Below, piece by piece: positions 1-6,522 of a stretch of 14,353 nt of DNA. The stretch lies in NCBI GenBank assembly GCA_910586275.1, contig CAJUIM010000081.1, positions 2,816-17,168 of the forward strand, written 5' to 3'. The notes beneath the pieces were generated by a model. It was not told the origin of the DNA. It searched no databases and saw only the letters and a program-made list of their open reading frames with translations. Source of the DNA: an uncultured Lachnospiraceae bacterium. Lineage in GTDB: Bacteria > Bacillota > Clostridia > Lachnospirales > Lachnospiraceae. The translations under genes and the position numbers were made by a program. Each line of letters begins with the position of its first letter. Within the stretch, counting starts at the first letter, position 1.

Positions 1-72
1 CTCTTCCCGCATGCGCTTCTCTTCCCGCATGCGCTTCTCTTCCCGCATGCGCTTCTCTTCCCGCATGCGCTT
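1..72. repeat. Four perfect tandem copies of an 18-bp unit encoding EAHAGR
   Basis: The unit ctcttcccgcatgcgctt occurs at 1-18, 19-36, 37-54 and 55-72 without a mismatch and is cut by the window edge, so the copy number is unknown. A degenerate half-unit follows at 73-80. On the coding (minus) strand each copy adds six residues, Glu-Ala-His-Ala-Gly-Arg, after the receiver domain of the kinase. As 18 bp is a multiple of three, copy-number change would alter linker length without a frameshift. Each unit contains the palindrome GCATGC. Confidence 0.95.
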
Positions 73-2638
73 CCTCTCTCACCGGCACGTCTCTTCCCCC
101 ATGCCCGGGCATATCCGTTCCGCTTCCGGCCCCATCGGATCCTGGCTGCCATTCCTGCTGCAATTCATCGGGCAGCATTTTTTTCATCATATTCTCTAAC
201 TTTTCCGGCACGATCGGCTTAGAAAGGAAATCATCGAAGCCCTCCGCGAGATATTTTTCCTTTGCCCCCGACACTGCATTTGCCGTCAGCACGACAATGG
301 GCGTATCCCGGCAAGGACAATCGGAAAATTCTTTTATATGATGGAGTGTCTCCACCCCATCCATCTCCGGCATCATATGATCCAGAAAAATCAGGTCATA
401 ACGGTTATTCTGAACCAGTTCCAGACATTCCCTGCCCCCACCCGCTTCCGTCACCTGAATCCGCGTCTCCTTCAGCAAACTCCGCAGCACTTTTCGATTT
501 ACGGCATTGTCATCCACTACCAGTATCTTTGCATCCGGTGCGCAAAGCTTGGCATAATATGTATAATTTTGCGCCATCTGATGAACCCGGGACTCCAAAT
601 CCCCTATTGGCGTATGATCCATCACCTTCTGTTCCAGCTCAAAATAAAATATCGAACCTTTCCCATAGACACTTTCCACCTGCAGCCTGCTGCCCATCAG
701 TTCCAGCAGCTGAATGGTTATGCTCATTCCCAGCCCGCTGCCCTCAATATTCCTGTTCCTCTCCTCCTCGATCCGCTCAAACTCCGCCGAAAGCTTCGGC
801 AGATCTTCTTGTTTTATCCCAATGCCCGTATCCTCTACTTCAAATTTCAGCACTGCCGTCCCGTTTCCTGTCCCACGGCTCCGGACACGCAGCCATACCG
901 TCCCTTCATGAGTATATTTCACCGCATTGGTAAGAATATTCGTCAGTACCTGACGGATACGCACATCATCCCCATACAGCCGGGAAGGAATTTCATGGCC
1001 GGCCTCCACCTCCAGCCGGATGCCCTTCTCCCCTGCCCTCTGAGAAGCCATGCCTGCCAAATCGTGAATCAGGCTGCTGATGTCATATTCCACCGGCACT
1101 ATCTCCATTTTCCCGGACTCAATCTTGGAAAAGTCCAGTATGTCATTGACCAGCAGCAGCAGATTCTGGCCGGCCGTATAAATATCCATGGCATATTCCT
1201 TTATATTCTGCTCTTTCGTTTCCCTCAGAATCATTTCATCCATGCCCAGCACGGCATTGATAGGCGTACGGATTTCATGGGACATATGTGCCAGGAATTT
1301 CCCCTTTGCCTCATTCGCGGCCAAAGCCTCCATCTTCGCAGTTTCCGCCTCTCCCTTCGCCTGAGCCAGCAGCAGATTCTGCCGTTCCGTCTCCATTACC
1401 TTCGCCTCCGCACTGGCGCGGTATTCCTTCGACAGCTGCAGTATATGCATGACAGCCATCATAACGGCAAAAATTGTCATACTGTACTGCCCTGCCGCAT
1501 TGCCGTATATACTGTTAAAAAAAGTATTCATAATCACATTTGCAATTCCGCCGGCAAGCAGCACAATCATGGACAATACGGACAGCCAAGTCTGATAACG
1601 CTTGTTTCTGTAATCGAACTCCACCAAGGTCACGATAGCCGCCAGACAGACCACCCCTACCACGGCGGCAGAGATGTCTATCATATCTTCTAAATACCAT
1701 GCCCCAAAAATCTGCAGCAACATCTGCCCTGCCGCATTGACGCTTACAAAGCATAGCAGCACGGCAAAGCGGCGCGGATATTGCTTATGTAAATTCCGCT
1801 CAAAATATAACGCCAGAAACAAAGGAAGCAGCAGCACCAGATATTCCTGCATCTCATAGGCTTCCTGCACATCATAAAATATGCTGAGCGTATCCGTGCC
1901 GATAAAGCAGTAGCTTGCCGCCGAGAGGCCGGCAAGCCCCAGAAACAGTTCTCCTCTGGCCGGCTGCCCCGTATACCGCCGGATTGCCGCAAGCACAAAC
2001 ATGATAATGGCCATAATCACAATCAGCAGGCAGCAGCCGATATCGGCAATACTATTTCCCACCACTCCTATGATGACCATATCCCTAGTTTCAATCTTTA
2101 CATTTCCTAGTCTGGCAGCCCCGTCCGGATAAGGGGATCTTAACTCAATCCACAGTTCCCCCTGCGGAAACACATTAGGGATATCCACAAAATTCTCGTA
2201 TTCTCCCAACGGCAGGCCGGATGCATCCTCGTCCTCCAACTTATGCTCATAGATGACTTCACCGTCCAAAACCACGCATACATCCGCAGACGCAGATGCA
2301 AAATTCATAGTCAGGCCCGCCCAATCCTCCGGCAGTATATTTCGGAACACCGCCATGTCAGAAGCCTGACTTTTTCCCGCAAAAGGCAGTTCCACCCTGC
2401 TATAGCCCCCTGCCGCATACGCATCCGCAATCCGATTCCGCAATCTATCATGCCCTTCCTCTCCGCCTGCTTCTGCGTCATCCAGCAAGACCATTTCCCA
2501 GCCATCGTTAAAATAGTATTCCACCTGCTCCGGCAGCGAAGACATCTCTTCTTCTCTCTGGTATCGGAACAAAGCAATTACCATAAAGGCCAAAATAAAA
2601 AAAATCGTAATCCCGGCCACTTTCCGTAAACTCTTCAT
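1..2638 (-). CDS. Hybrid sensor histidine kinase, 7TMR-DISM-like, 3' end beyond the window
   Basis: The reading frame is open from an ATG at 2638 to the left edge, giving 879 residues with no stop, so the C-terminus is missing. In order it has an N-terminal membrane anchor (about 8-24), an extracytoplasmic region (about 25-185), seven hydrophobic segments (about 187-400), a helical linker and a HisKA domain with motif HMSHEIRTP (His454). An HATPase domain follows (NAVKY N-box, DTGIGI and GSGLGM glycine boxes), then a receiver with acidic pair DD709-710, phospho-acceptor Asp753 in FLDHMMPEMDG and Lys in FLSKPI. After the receiver comes a Gly/Ser-rich linker and EAHAGR repeats. One anchor, an external domain and then 7 TM is the 7TMR-DISM layout (known family). 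The kinase should pass phosphate from His454 to Asp753; an HPt or second receiver may lie beyond the edge (inference). The start follows AGGCGGAAG, about 7 nt upstream. Ligand and partner are unknown. Confidence 0.93.
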   Translation of the reverse strand, partial: MKSLRKVAGITIFFILAFMVIALFRYQREEEMSSLPEQVEYYFNDGWEMVLLDDAEAGGEEGHDRLRNRIADAYAAGGYSRVELPFAGKSQASDMAVFRNILPEDWAGLTMNFASASADVCVVLDGEVIYEHKLEDEDASGLPLGEYENFVDIPNVFPQGELWIELRSPYPDGAARLGNVKIETRDMVIIGVVGNSIADIGCCLLIVIMAIIMFVLAAIRRYTGQPARGELFLGLAGLSAASYCFIGTDTLSIFYDVQEAYEMQEYLVLLLPLFLALYFERNLHKQYPRRFAVLLCFVSVNAAGQMLLQIFGAWYLEDMIDISAAVVGVVCLAAIVTLVEFDYRNKRYQTWLSVLSMIVLLAGGIANVIMNTFFNSIYGNAAGQYSMTIFAVMMAVMHILQLSKEYRASAEAKVMETERQNLLLAQAKGEAETAKMEALAANEAKGKFLAHMSHEIRTPINAVLGMDEMILRETKEQNIKEYAMDIYTAGQNLLLLVNDILDFSKIESGKMEIVPVEYDISSLIHDLAGMASQRAGEKGIRLEVEAGHEIPSRLYGDDVRIRQVLTNILTNAVKYTHEGTVWLRVRSRGTGNGTAVLKFEVEDTGIGIKQEDLPKLSAEFERIEEERNRNIEGSGLGMSITIQLLELMGSRLQVESVYGKGSIFYFELEQKVMDHTPIGDLESRVHQMAQNYTYYAKLCAPDAKILVVDDNAVNRKVLRSLLKETRIQVTEAGGGRECLELVQNNRYDLIFLDHMMPEMDGVETLHHIKEFSDCPCRDTPIVVLTANAVSGAKEKYLAEGFDDFLSKPIVPEKLENMMKKMLPDELQQEWQPGSDGAGSGTDMPGHGGRDVPVREEAHAGREAHAGREAHAGREAHAGR

Positions 2639-2765
2639 ATTATCTTCCGCCTATCCTGTTTCCGCCATGCCAGTTCACAGTACATCGTTGCGCAAATAAC
2701 TACATCAACCACTTGCCCGCTTTCCCCATTGCACAAGTCAAAAATCCTCGGCGCAGCCCGTGTTT

Positions 2766-2814
2766 AAAAATGCATTCCCGGCTGCGGAAGCATGCCCGGC
2801 TGCTTTCCGCTGCC
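2766..2814 (-). terminator. Probable intrinsic terminator of the amidohydrolase gene
   Basis: Just 3' of the amidohydrolase stop, the minus strand has an imperfect stem (2814-2801 with 2792-2780) of about 12 pairs, with one A-A mismatch, one bulged A and an 8-nt loop. A run of five T lies at 2770-2766. The T-run starts about 9 nt after the stem, which is far for a canonical terminator, so confidence is moderate. The rest of the spacer to the kinase start (2639-2765) shows no clear promoter. Confidence 0.4.
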
Positions 2815-2825
2815 GAAGAAACCAT

Positions 2826-4433
2826 TTAATCCGCTCTGTAAACTAACCGTCCGGCTTTTATCGTCTGCATGACTTTTATTTCGTTTATCCTGTTCTTCTC
2901 CGCTTTTAGCGGGTTTTCGGAAAGAACGGCAAAATCCGCTTCTTTTCCTGCTTCCAACGTCCCTTTCCTGCTCTCTTCATGATATGCATAAGCGGCATTC
3001 ACGGTAACGGCTTTCAGAGCCTCATAAACATCGATGCACTGCTCTTCTCCCAGCACCCTTCCGCTCTTTGTCCTCCGGTTCACGGCACACCAGACGGAAT
3101 GGAGCATATCCGGCTTTGTCACCGGCGTATCCTGATGAAAATTTAAAACCAACCCTTTTCTCAGAGCCGATGCGGCAGGACTGATGCGGCAAGCCCGTTC
3201 TTTCCCCAAGTTTTTCCAATGGATATCCCCCCAATAATACACATGCCCTACAAACAGAGACGGAATCATAGAAAGCCGTGCCATACTGCTTAGCTGATCG
3301 TCCCGCACCGTCTGGCAATGTATCATCACCGGCCGGATATCCGTCCGGGGCATGCCTGCTTTCTCCCATGCAGCCCGATACCCTTCGATAAACTGCCCGG
3401 ATGCGGCATCCCCGTTGCAGTGGGCAAGAATCTGGTAGCCGCCCCTGATTGCTTTCAGGCATTCTGCCGTGACATACTCCGAATTATGCGCAGGATAGCC
3501 GCAGTAATCCGTGCCTCCCTCATACGGGGCGGACAGCCAGGCCGACCTGCCCTGTGGGGAACCGTCCAAAATAATTTTAGAACCGCCGATTTTTATTCGG
3601 TTCACATATTTTCCCACATATTCCGGCATGCATGCCGCCGTTTCTTCATATTCCTCGGCCATCATATAAACTACCGTATCGATATCCAACTCTTCTCTCT
3701 TAGCCAGTTCCGCCAGCCTTTTCACTGCCTCTCCTGTCCCGGCGCCTTCCTGCACCGTAGTGATGCCATGGCTGAGATAAAGCCGTTCCGCTTTTTTTAT
3801 CTGTGCCGCCATATCCGTTTTCATCCGTTCCATGGCCGGCGCAACCAACTTCATGAAAGCCGGAAGTTCCTCCGCATACCCGGAAAAACTTCCGTCGCTA
3901 TATCTGCCGAACCGTCCTCCCTCCGGATCCTTTTCCTGTCCCGTCAGATTCGCCAGTTCAAGAAGTGCGGAATTCGCCACCCCCATATGTCCCGAAACAT
4001 GGGAAATATAGATGGGGATTTTGTCCGAAACCGCATCCAGCAGCCTTTTGTCCGGATGTCTCTTTTCTTTCAGAAAATTATGGTCATACCCGTTGGCGAA
4101 AATAACGGAGTCTTCTCTCACGGCACGCTCCCGCACATACTTCTTCAGCATGTCCGCAATCTGTTCAAAATCCTCCGCCTCCGATAAATCACACATATCA
4201 ATGTTCTGCGCCGTCTGGAGAAAATGGCTGTGCGCATCTATAAATGCCGGCATAAGCGTCTTCCCCTCCAAATTTATATGCAAGGCATCCCCATATTTTT
4301 CCTCTGCTTCCTTCTTAGTTCCTGCAAAAACAATCCGGCTTCCCGCCGTGACTATAGCTTCCGTATAATCATCCCTGCTTTTCATGGAAACTATGTCTCC
4401 GCCAAAATATAATTTATAAGATAATTCCTCCAT
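2826..4433 (-). CDS. Amidohydrolase family 3 (YtcJ-like) metal-dependent hydrolase
   Basis: The product has 535 residues, close to the family's usual length. A small N-terminal beta-sandwich leads into LMPAFIDAHSHF with the metal-binding pair His68/His70. Later come a KIILDGSPQGRSAW block, HCNGDAA and MIHCQT histidine motifs, and HQDTPVTKPDMLHSVW, the counterpart of the DxPVTPPDP motif of YtcJ relatives. KGTLEAGKEADFAVL then returns to the beta-sandwich. The family hydrolyses C-N bonds in amide-like or cyclic substrates; the substrate here cannot be read from sequence. I chose ATG 4433 because AAAGGCGG sits 7 nt before it; a TTG at 4454 would add seven residues overlapping the upstream ORF. 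It starts 13 nt after the 48-residue ORF stops, so the two are probably co-transcribed. There is no signal peptide, so it is probably cytoplasmic. Confidence 0.9.
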   Translation of the reverse strand: MEELSYKLYFGGDIVSMKSRDDYTEAIVTAGSRIVFAGTKKEAEEKYGDALHINLEGKTLMPAFIDAHSHFLQTAQNIDMCDLSEAEDFEQIADMLKKYVRERAVREDSVIFANGYDHNFLKEKRHPDKRLLDAVSDKIPIYISHVSGHMGVANSALLELANLTGQEKDPEGGRFGRYSDGSFSGYAEELPAFMKLVAPAMERMKTDMAAQIKKAERLYLSHGITTVQEGAGTGEAVKRLAELAKREELDIDTVVYMMAEEYEETAACMPEYVGKYVNRIKIGGSKIILDGSPQGRSAWLSAPYEGGTDYCGYPAHNSEYVTAECLKAIRGGYQILAHCNGDAASGQFIEGYRAAWEKAGMPRTDIRPVMIHCQTVRDDQLSSMARLSMIPSLFVGHVYYWGDIHWKNLGKERACRISPAASALRKGLVLNFHQDTPVTKPDMLHSVWCAVNRRTKSGRVLGEEQCIDVYEALKAVTVNAAYAYHEESRKGTLEAGKEADFAVLSENPLKAEKNRINEIKVMQTIKAGRLVYRAD

Positions 4434-4446
4434 ATACAGCCGCCTT

Positions 4447-4593
4447 TCATACAAATCCGTTTTTCGTTTTCTGTACCTGTATCTGCACTTCTTTCATTTC
4501 TTCCTCCGTCAGATATCCCTCCAGCTTCCAGATCTCATCCAGTCTGTCGTCCTCTACAATAATCAGCTTACCGCTCCGCAGCCTAACCTCCAT
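4447..4593 (-). CDS. Small hypothetical protein, 48 residues
   Basis: I do not recognise this protein. It is a 48-residue, highly charged product without a membrane segment: a short beta-like start (MEVRLRSGKLIIVEDD), then a likely helix from about residue 25 (TEEEMKEVQIQVQ). The start at ATG 4593 is preferred because GGGAGG lies about 10 nt upstream. An in-frame ATG at 4671 would give 74 residues, but it lies inside the hairpin repeat at 4660-4741 and has no good ribosome binding site. The stop is 13 nt before the amidohydrolase start, which suggests translational linkage. It could be a chance ORF, but the ribosome binding site and spacing favour a real gene. Confidence 0.5.
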   Translation of the reverse strand: MEVRLRSGKLIIVEDDRLDEIWKLEGYLTEEEMKEVQIQVQKTKNGFV

Positions 4594-4659
4594 CTGTTCC
4601 GCCGCCTCCCTTCGCCGCCCTATATTGCATCTGCCTATAAAACTCTCTCCGGCAATTCC

Positions 4660-4741
4660 AATGTCATTCACTTAAACTGCAGCCAGTGTCCGAATAAAAA
4701 CATCGTTCCTGACGCCGGCTGTGGCTTAAGTGAATGACATT
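4660..4741. repeat. Hairpin repeat element, copy A (both outer arms present)
   Basis: This is an 82-bp imperfect palindrome. The outer 16 bases, 4660-4675 (AATGTCATTCACTTAA) and 4726-4741, are exact reverse complements, and the inner arms pair partly around CAGCC/GGCTG. Its right half (4686-4741) matches copy B (8831-8886) at 49 of 56 positions without a gap. This is the only copy here with both outer arms. It lies between the LuxR-type gene and the 48-residue ORF. Confidence 0.85.
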
Positions 4742-4970
4742 GCGGGCAATTCTATACATTATTATTACGAATCAACCGGCATAATAGTTTCATGGCAGTC
4801 TCCAAATACGGCACACCGCTGCGTCAAAACCGCCCCGTTGATTTTCAGACAAGCTCTAAAGCATTTGAAAGGCACACTTTAGGATTCCCTTTCGGACATC
4901 TCTTTATCAATCTTTTTCTTTCCATTTGACGGCGGGGTTTTTTCCCGGCGAAATCATCTGCTTTCGTATC
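4742..4970. other. Non-coding spacer downstream of the LuxR-type gene
   Basis: Together with copy A this makes a 377-nt gap without a convincing gene. I see a small dyad, CTAAAG at about 4856 facing CTTTAG at about 4878, and GAAAGG facing CCTTTC nearby. There is a weak GC stem around 4932-4953 with an A-run but no clear terminator for the LuxR-type gene. A short minus-strand ORF (MKLLCRLIRNNNV) near 4795-4755 has no ribosome binding site. Nothing else can be supported. Confidence 0.4.
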
Positions 4971-5669
4971 TCAAAGCAGTTTCCTGATTTCCTCCCGTTT
5001 CTTCACCCCAAGTTTTTCAAAAATATTGGATACATGCTTTTTTACCGTAGTTTCGGAGATACAAAGTTCCATGGCAATTTCCTTATTGCTCACTCCCTTG
5101 CATATCTGCACCGCCACCTCTGCCTCCCTCCTTGTCAGCCCCAGTTCCAGAAACCGCTCATAACATTCCTGCGCAGTCCATCGTTTTTCCTCCCGGACCG
5201 TCTTTTCCGCCGGCTCCCCCGCCTGTCCGTTCTTCTTACTTCCTGCTTTCCCTTCTTCGCTTCCCAAAGCTATCCATATACAGATTCCGTACAGCAGCGG
5301 CCGGAAGCTTAAAGCAATATTCCGCATCAGAATTGCGGAAACCAGACTTGCTTCCTTCCCTTCCTCCTGCACCGCGGCCAACAGCCTTATCTGCTCCGCC
5401 TCCGGTCCCTGATACAGCAGAAGAAACAACAGAATAAACGTCTCAATATAACTGGCATAGATGGTATTGCGTGCCAAAAGGCCGAAATCCGGCATTTTCC
5501 ATTGCCGGAAATCCTCTTTTTCCATAGTCGGGAGATACAAAATCATTCCGCCTGCAATCACCAGCAAAAACTGCCGCAAATCAAACAGCTCCTTTGGCCG
5601 CAGCCCCAGCAGCAGTGCCACAGCCAATATATAAAGCAATACGGCTATCACTCTTTTTCCCTTTTTCAT
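4971..5669 (-). CDS. Membrane-anchored LuxR/GerE-type transcriptional regulator
   Basis: The product has 232 residues in two parts. Residues 1-140 are mostly hydrophobic, with likely membrane segments near 7-22, 33-48, 64-86 and 107-136. After a charged linker (about 138-170, rich in Glu and Lys), residues about 175-232 form a LuxR/GerE helix-turn-helix: LTRREAEVAVQICKGVSNKEIA, then ISETTVKKHVSNIFEKLGV, the canonical recognition-helix pattern. There is no receiver domain, so this is not an ordinary response regulator; the membrane part probably senses or binds a partner (inference). It starts 23 nt after the MotA-like gene stops, with GGGAGCGGGA just before ATG 5669, so the two form one operon. 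Target genes are unknown; the nearby spacers are the first place to look. Confidence 0.88.
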   Translation of the reverse strand: MKKGKRVIAVLLYILAVALLLGLRPKELFDLRQFLLVIAGGMILYLPTMEKEDFRQWKMPDFGLLARNTIYASYIETFILLFLLLYQGPEAEQIRLLAAVQEEGKEASLVSAILMRNIALSFRPLLYGICIWIALGSEEGKAGSKKNGQAGEPAEKTVREEKRWTAQECYERFLELGLTRREAEVAVQICKGVSNKEIAMELCISETTVKKHVSNIFEKLGVKKREEIRKLL

Positions 5670-5692
5670 TTCCCGCTCCCGTAGATCCCCTC

Positions 5693-6286
5693 TCAGTTTT
5701 CCTTCTCTTCCGCTGCTCTCTGTTCTTTCTCTTCTCCTTCCCCACCGTCACTTACTTCTCTCTGCGTTCTTCTCCCTTTCGCCTCCTCTTCCCGGCCATG
5801 CCATGCCGCCTCTGCCATACTGTCTTCCTCCGGTTCCTGCATACACTCAATAATCCCCAATTCCAATCTGCTTTTGATGGGAAGCAGCATCAAATTCATG
5901 GCATACGCATACAGCGGCAGCAAAAGCAGCACGGACAGATGCACCATCCATTTTCCTTCTTCCCCCATTATGCTATGGATACAGATAAATTGCAGTGCAA
6001 TGCCAAACACACTCCCGTACCGAACCGCCCTGGCAAATAACTCCACCGCTTCCGCCGCCCTCTTTCTTTCCCTCAGCCCCGTCTGCTTTTCTCGGCCCAA
6101 AGCAATACAGAAAGCGGCAAGGAAATCTTTCCCCAGCCCGGATGCCAGCAATACCGATATGCCGATAATCAGAAGCATCAGAAAACTGGGGGTATCCAAC
6201 AACATTGTCAGATTCCCCAGCCCCCAAGAAACAGCCGCCACTATAAGAACCACAATCACCAAGCCAATTGCAATCATCATATACAT
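5693..6286 (-). CDS. Miniature MotA/TolQ/ExbB-like membrane protein
   Basis: The product has 197 residues with four probable membrane segments (about 5-26, 33-57, 92-113, 120-140) and a long charged Glu/Arg-rich tail (about 150-197). The segment LLDTPSFLMLLIIG resembles the FIDPPSLLIVVGG motif of MotA, and PLYAYAMNLMLLPIKSRLE resembles its LYGALLANLIFLPIANKL motif, including the conserved Pro. True MotA is about 250 or more residues with a large cytoplasmic loop; here the loop between segments 2 and 3 is only about 35 residues and no MotB or ExbD partner is adjacent. It is therefore probably not a flagellar stator. The start at ATG 6286 is set by AAAAAAGGAG 8 nt upstream; an ATG at 6307 would place that site inside the coding region. 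It is the first gene of a two-gene operon with the LuxR-type regulator. Confidence 0.7.
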   Translation of the reverse strand: MYMMIAIGLVIVVLIVAAVSWGLGNLTMLLDTPSFLMLLIIGISVLLASGLGKDFLAAFCIALGREKQTGLRERKRAAEAVELFARAVRYGSVFGIALQFICIHSIMGEEGKWMVHLSVLLLLPLYAYAMNLMLLPIKSRLELGIIECMQEPEEDSMAEAAWHGREEEAKGRRTQREVSDGGEGEEKEQRAAEEKEN

Positions 6287-6412
6287 ATCAAACACTCCTT
6301 TTTTCATCCGTCAAAATCTATACGGGCCACGGCTTCCATGCCGCACACAGATATCCCCGCCAAAATGCCCCTGTCAGCAGTCTGTCAGGATCATCGGCAC
6401 TGCCTACCATCT

Positions 6413-6441
6413 ATTATATAGAAAGAAACCCCATACAGCAA
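6413..6441 (-). promoter_or_regulatory. Sigma-A-type promoter of the MotA-like/LuxR operon
   Basis: On the minus strand, TTGCTG (6441-6436) is followed after exactly 17 nt by a perfect TATAAT (6418-6413). Transcription would start near 6406, leaving a leader of about 120 nt before ATG 6286. That leader holds short dyads (GGCAGTGCC, and a GGC/GCC stem near 6340) but no riboswitch class I recognise. Confidence 0.7.
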
Positions 6442-6455
6442 TCCCATCTTGAAGT

Positions 6456-6512
6456 AATATCATTAACTTACCACAGCCTGCTCCTTCAGACACGGCGCAA
6501 ACCCCTTTTCAG
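6456..6512. repeat. Hairpin repeat element, divergent copy D (opposite orientation)
   Basis: Read on the minus strand, the end of this stretch is GGCTGTGGTAAGTTAATGATATT. It matches the end of copy A (GGCTGTGG, then TTAAGTGAATGACATT) with one gap and a few substitutions. It also carries two GTGTCTGAA boxes matching GTGTCCGAA of copies A and B. It lies between the solute-binding protein stop and the MotA-like promoter, in inverted orientation to the other three copies. Confidence 0.55.
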
Positions 6513-6522
6513 ACACACATAT

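Noticed and set aside
1..72. CRISPR array
   Set aside because: The repeats are directly tandem, 18 bp, without spacers, and lie inside a coding region.
262..1693. Long plus-strand ORFs opposite the kinase
   Set aside because: They are antisense to a kinase frame with complete HisKA, HATPase and receiver motifs; their proteins are Pro/His-rich and match no family.
3318..4187. 289-residue plus-strand ORF
   Set aside because: Antisense shadow of the amidohydrolase, whose motifs are intact on the other strand.
4594..4671. Longer start of the small ORF at 4671
   Set aside because: The extra 26 residues start inside the hairpin repeat and lack a ribosome binding site, while ATG 4593 has a good one.
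6287..6406. Riboswitch (for example c-di-GMP) in the leader of the MotA-like operon
   Set aside because: I find short dyads but none of the conserved bases of a known class and no terminator or sequestering hairpin.
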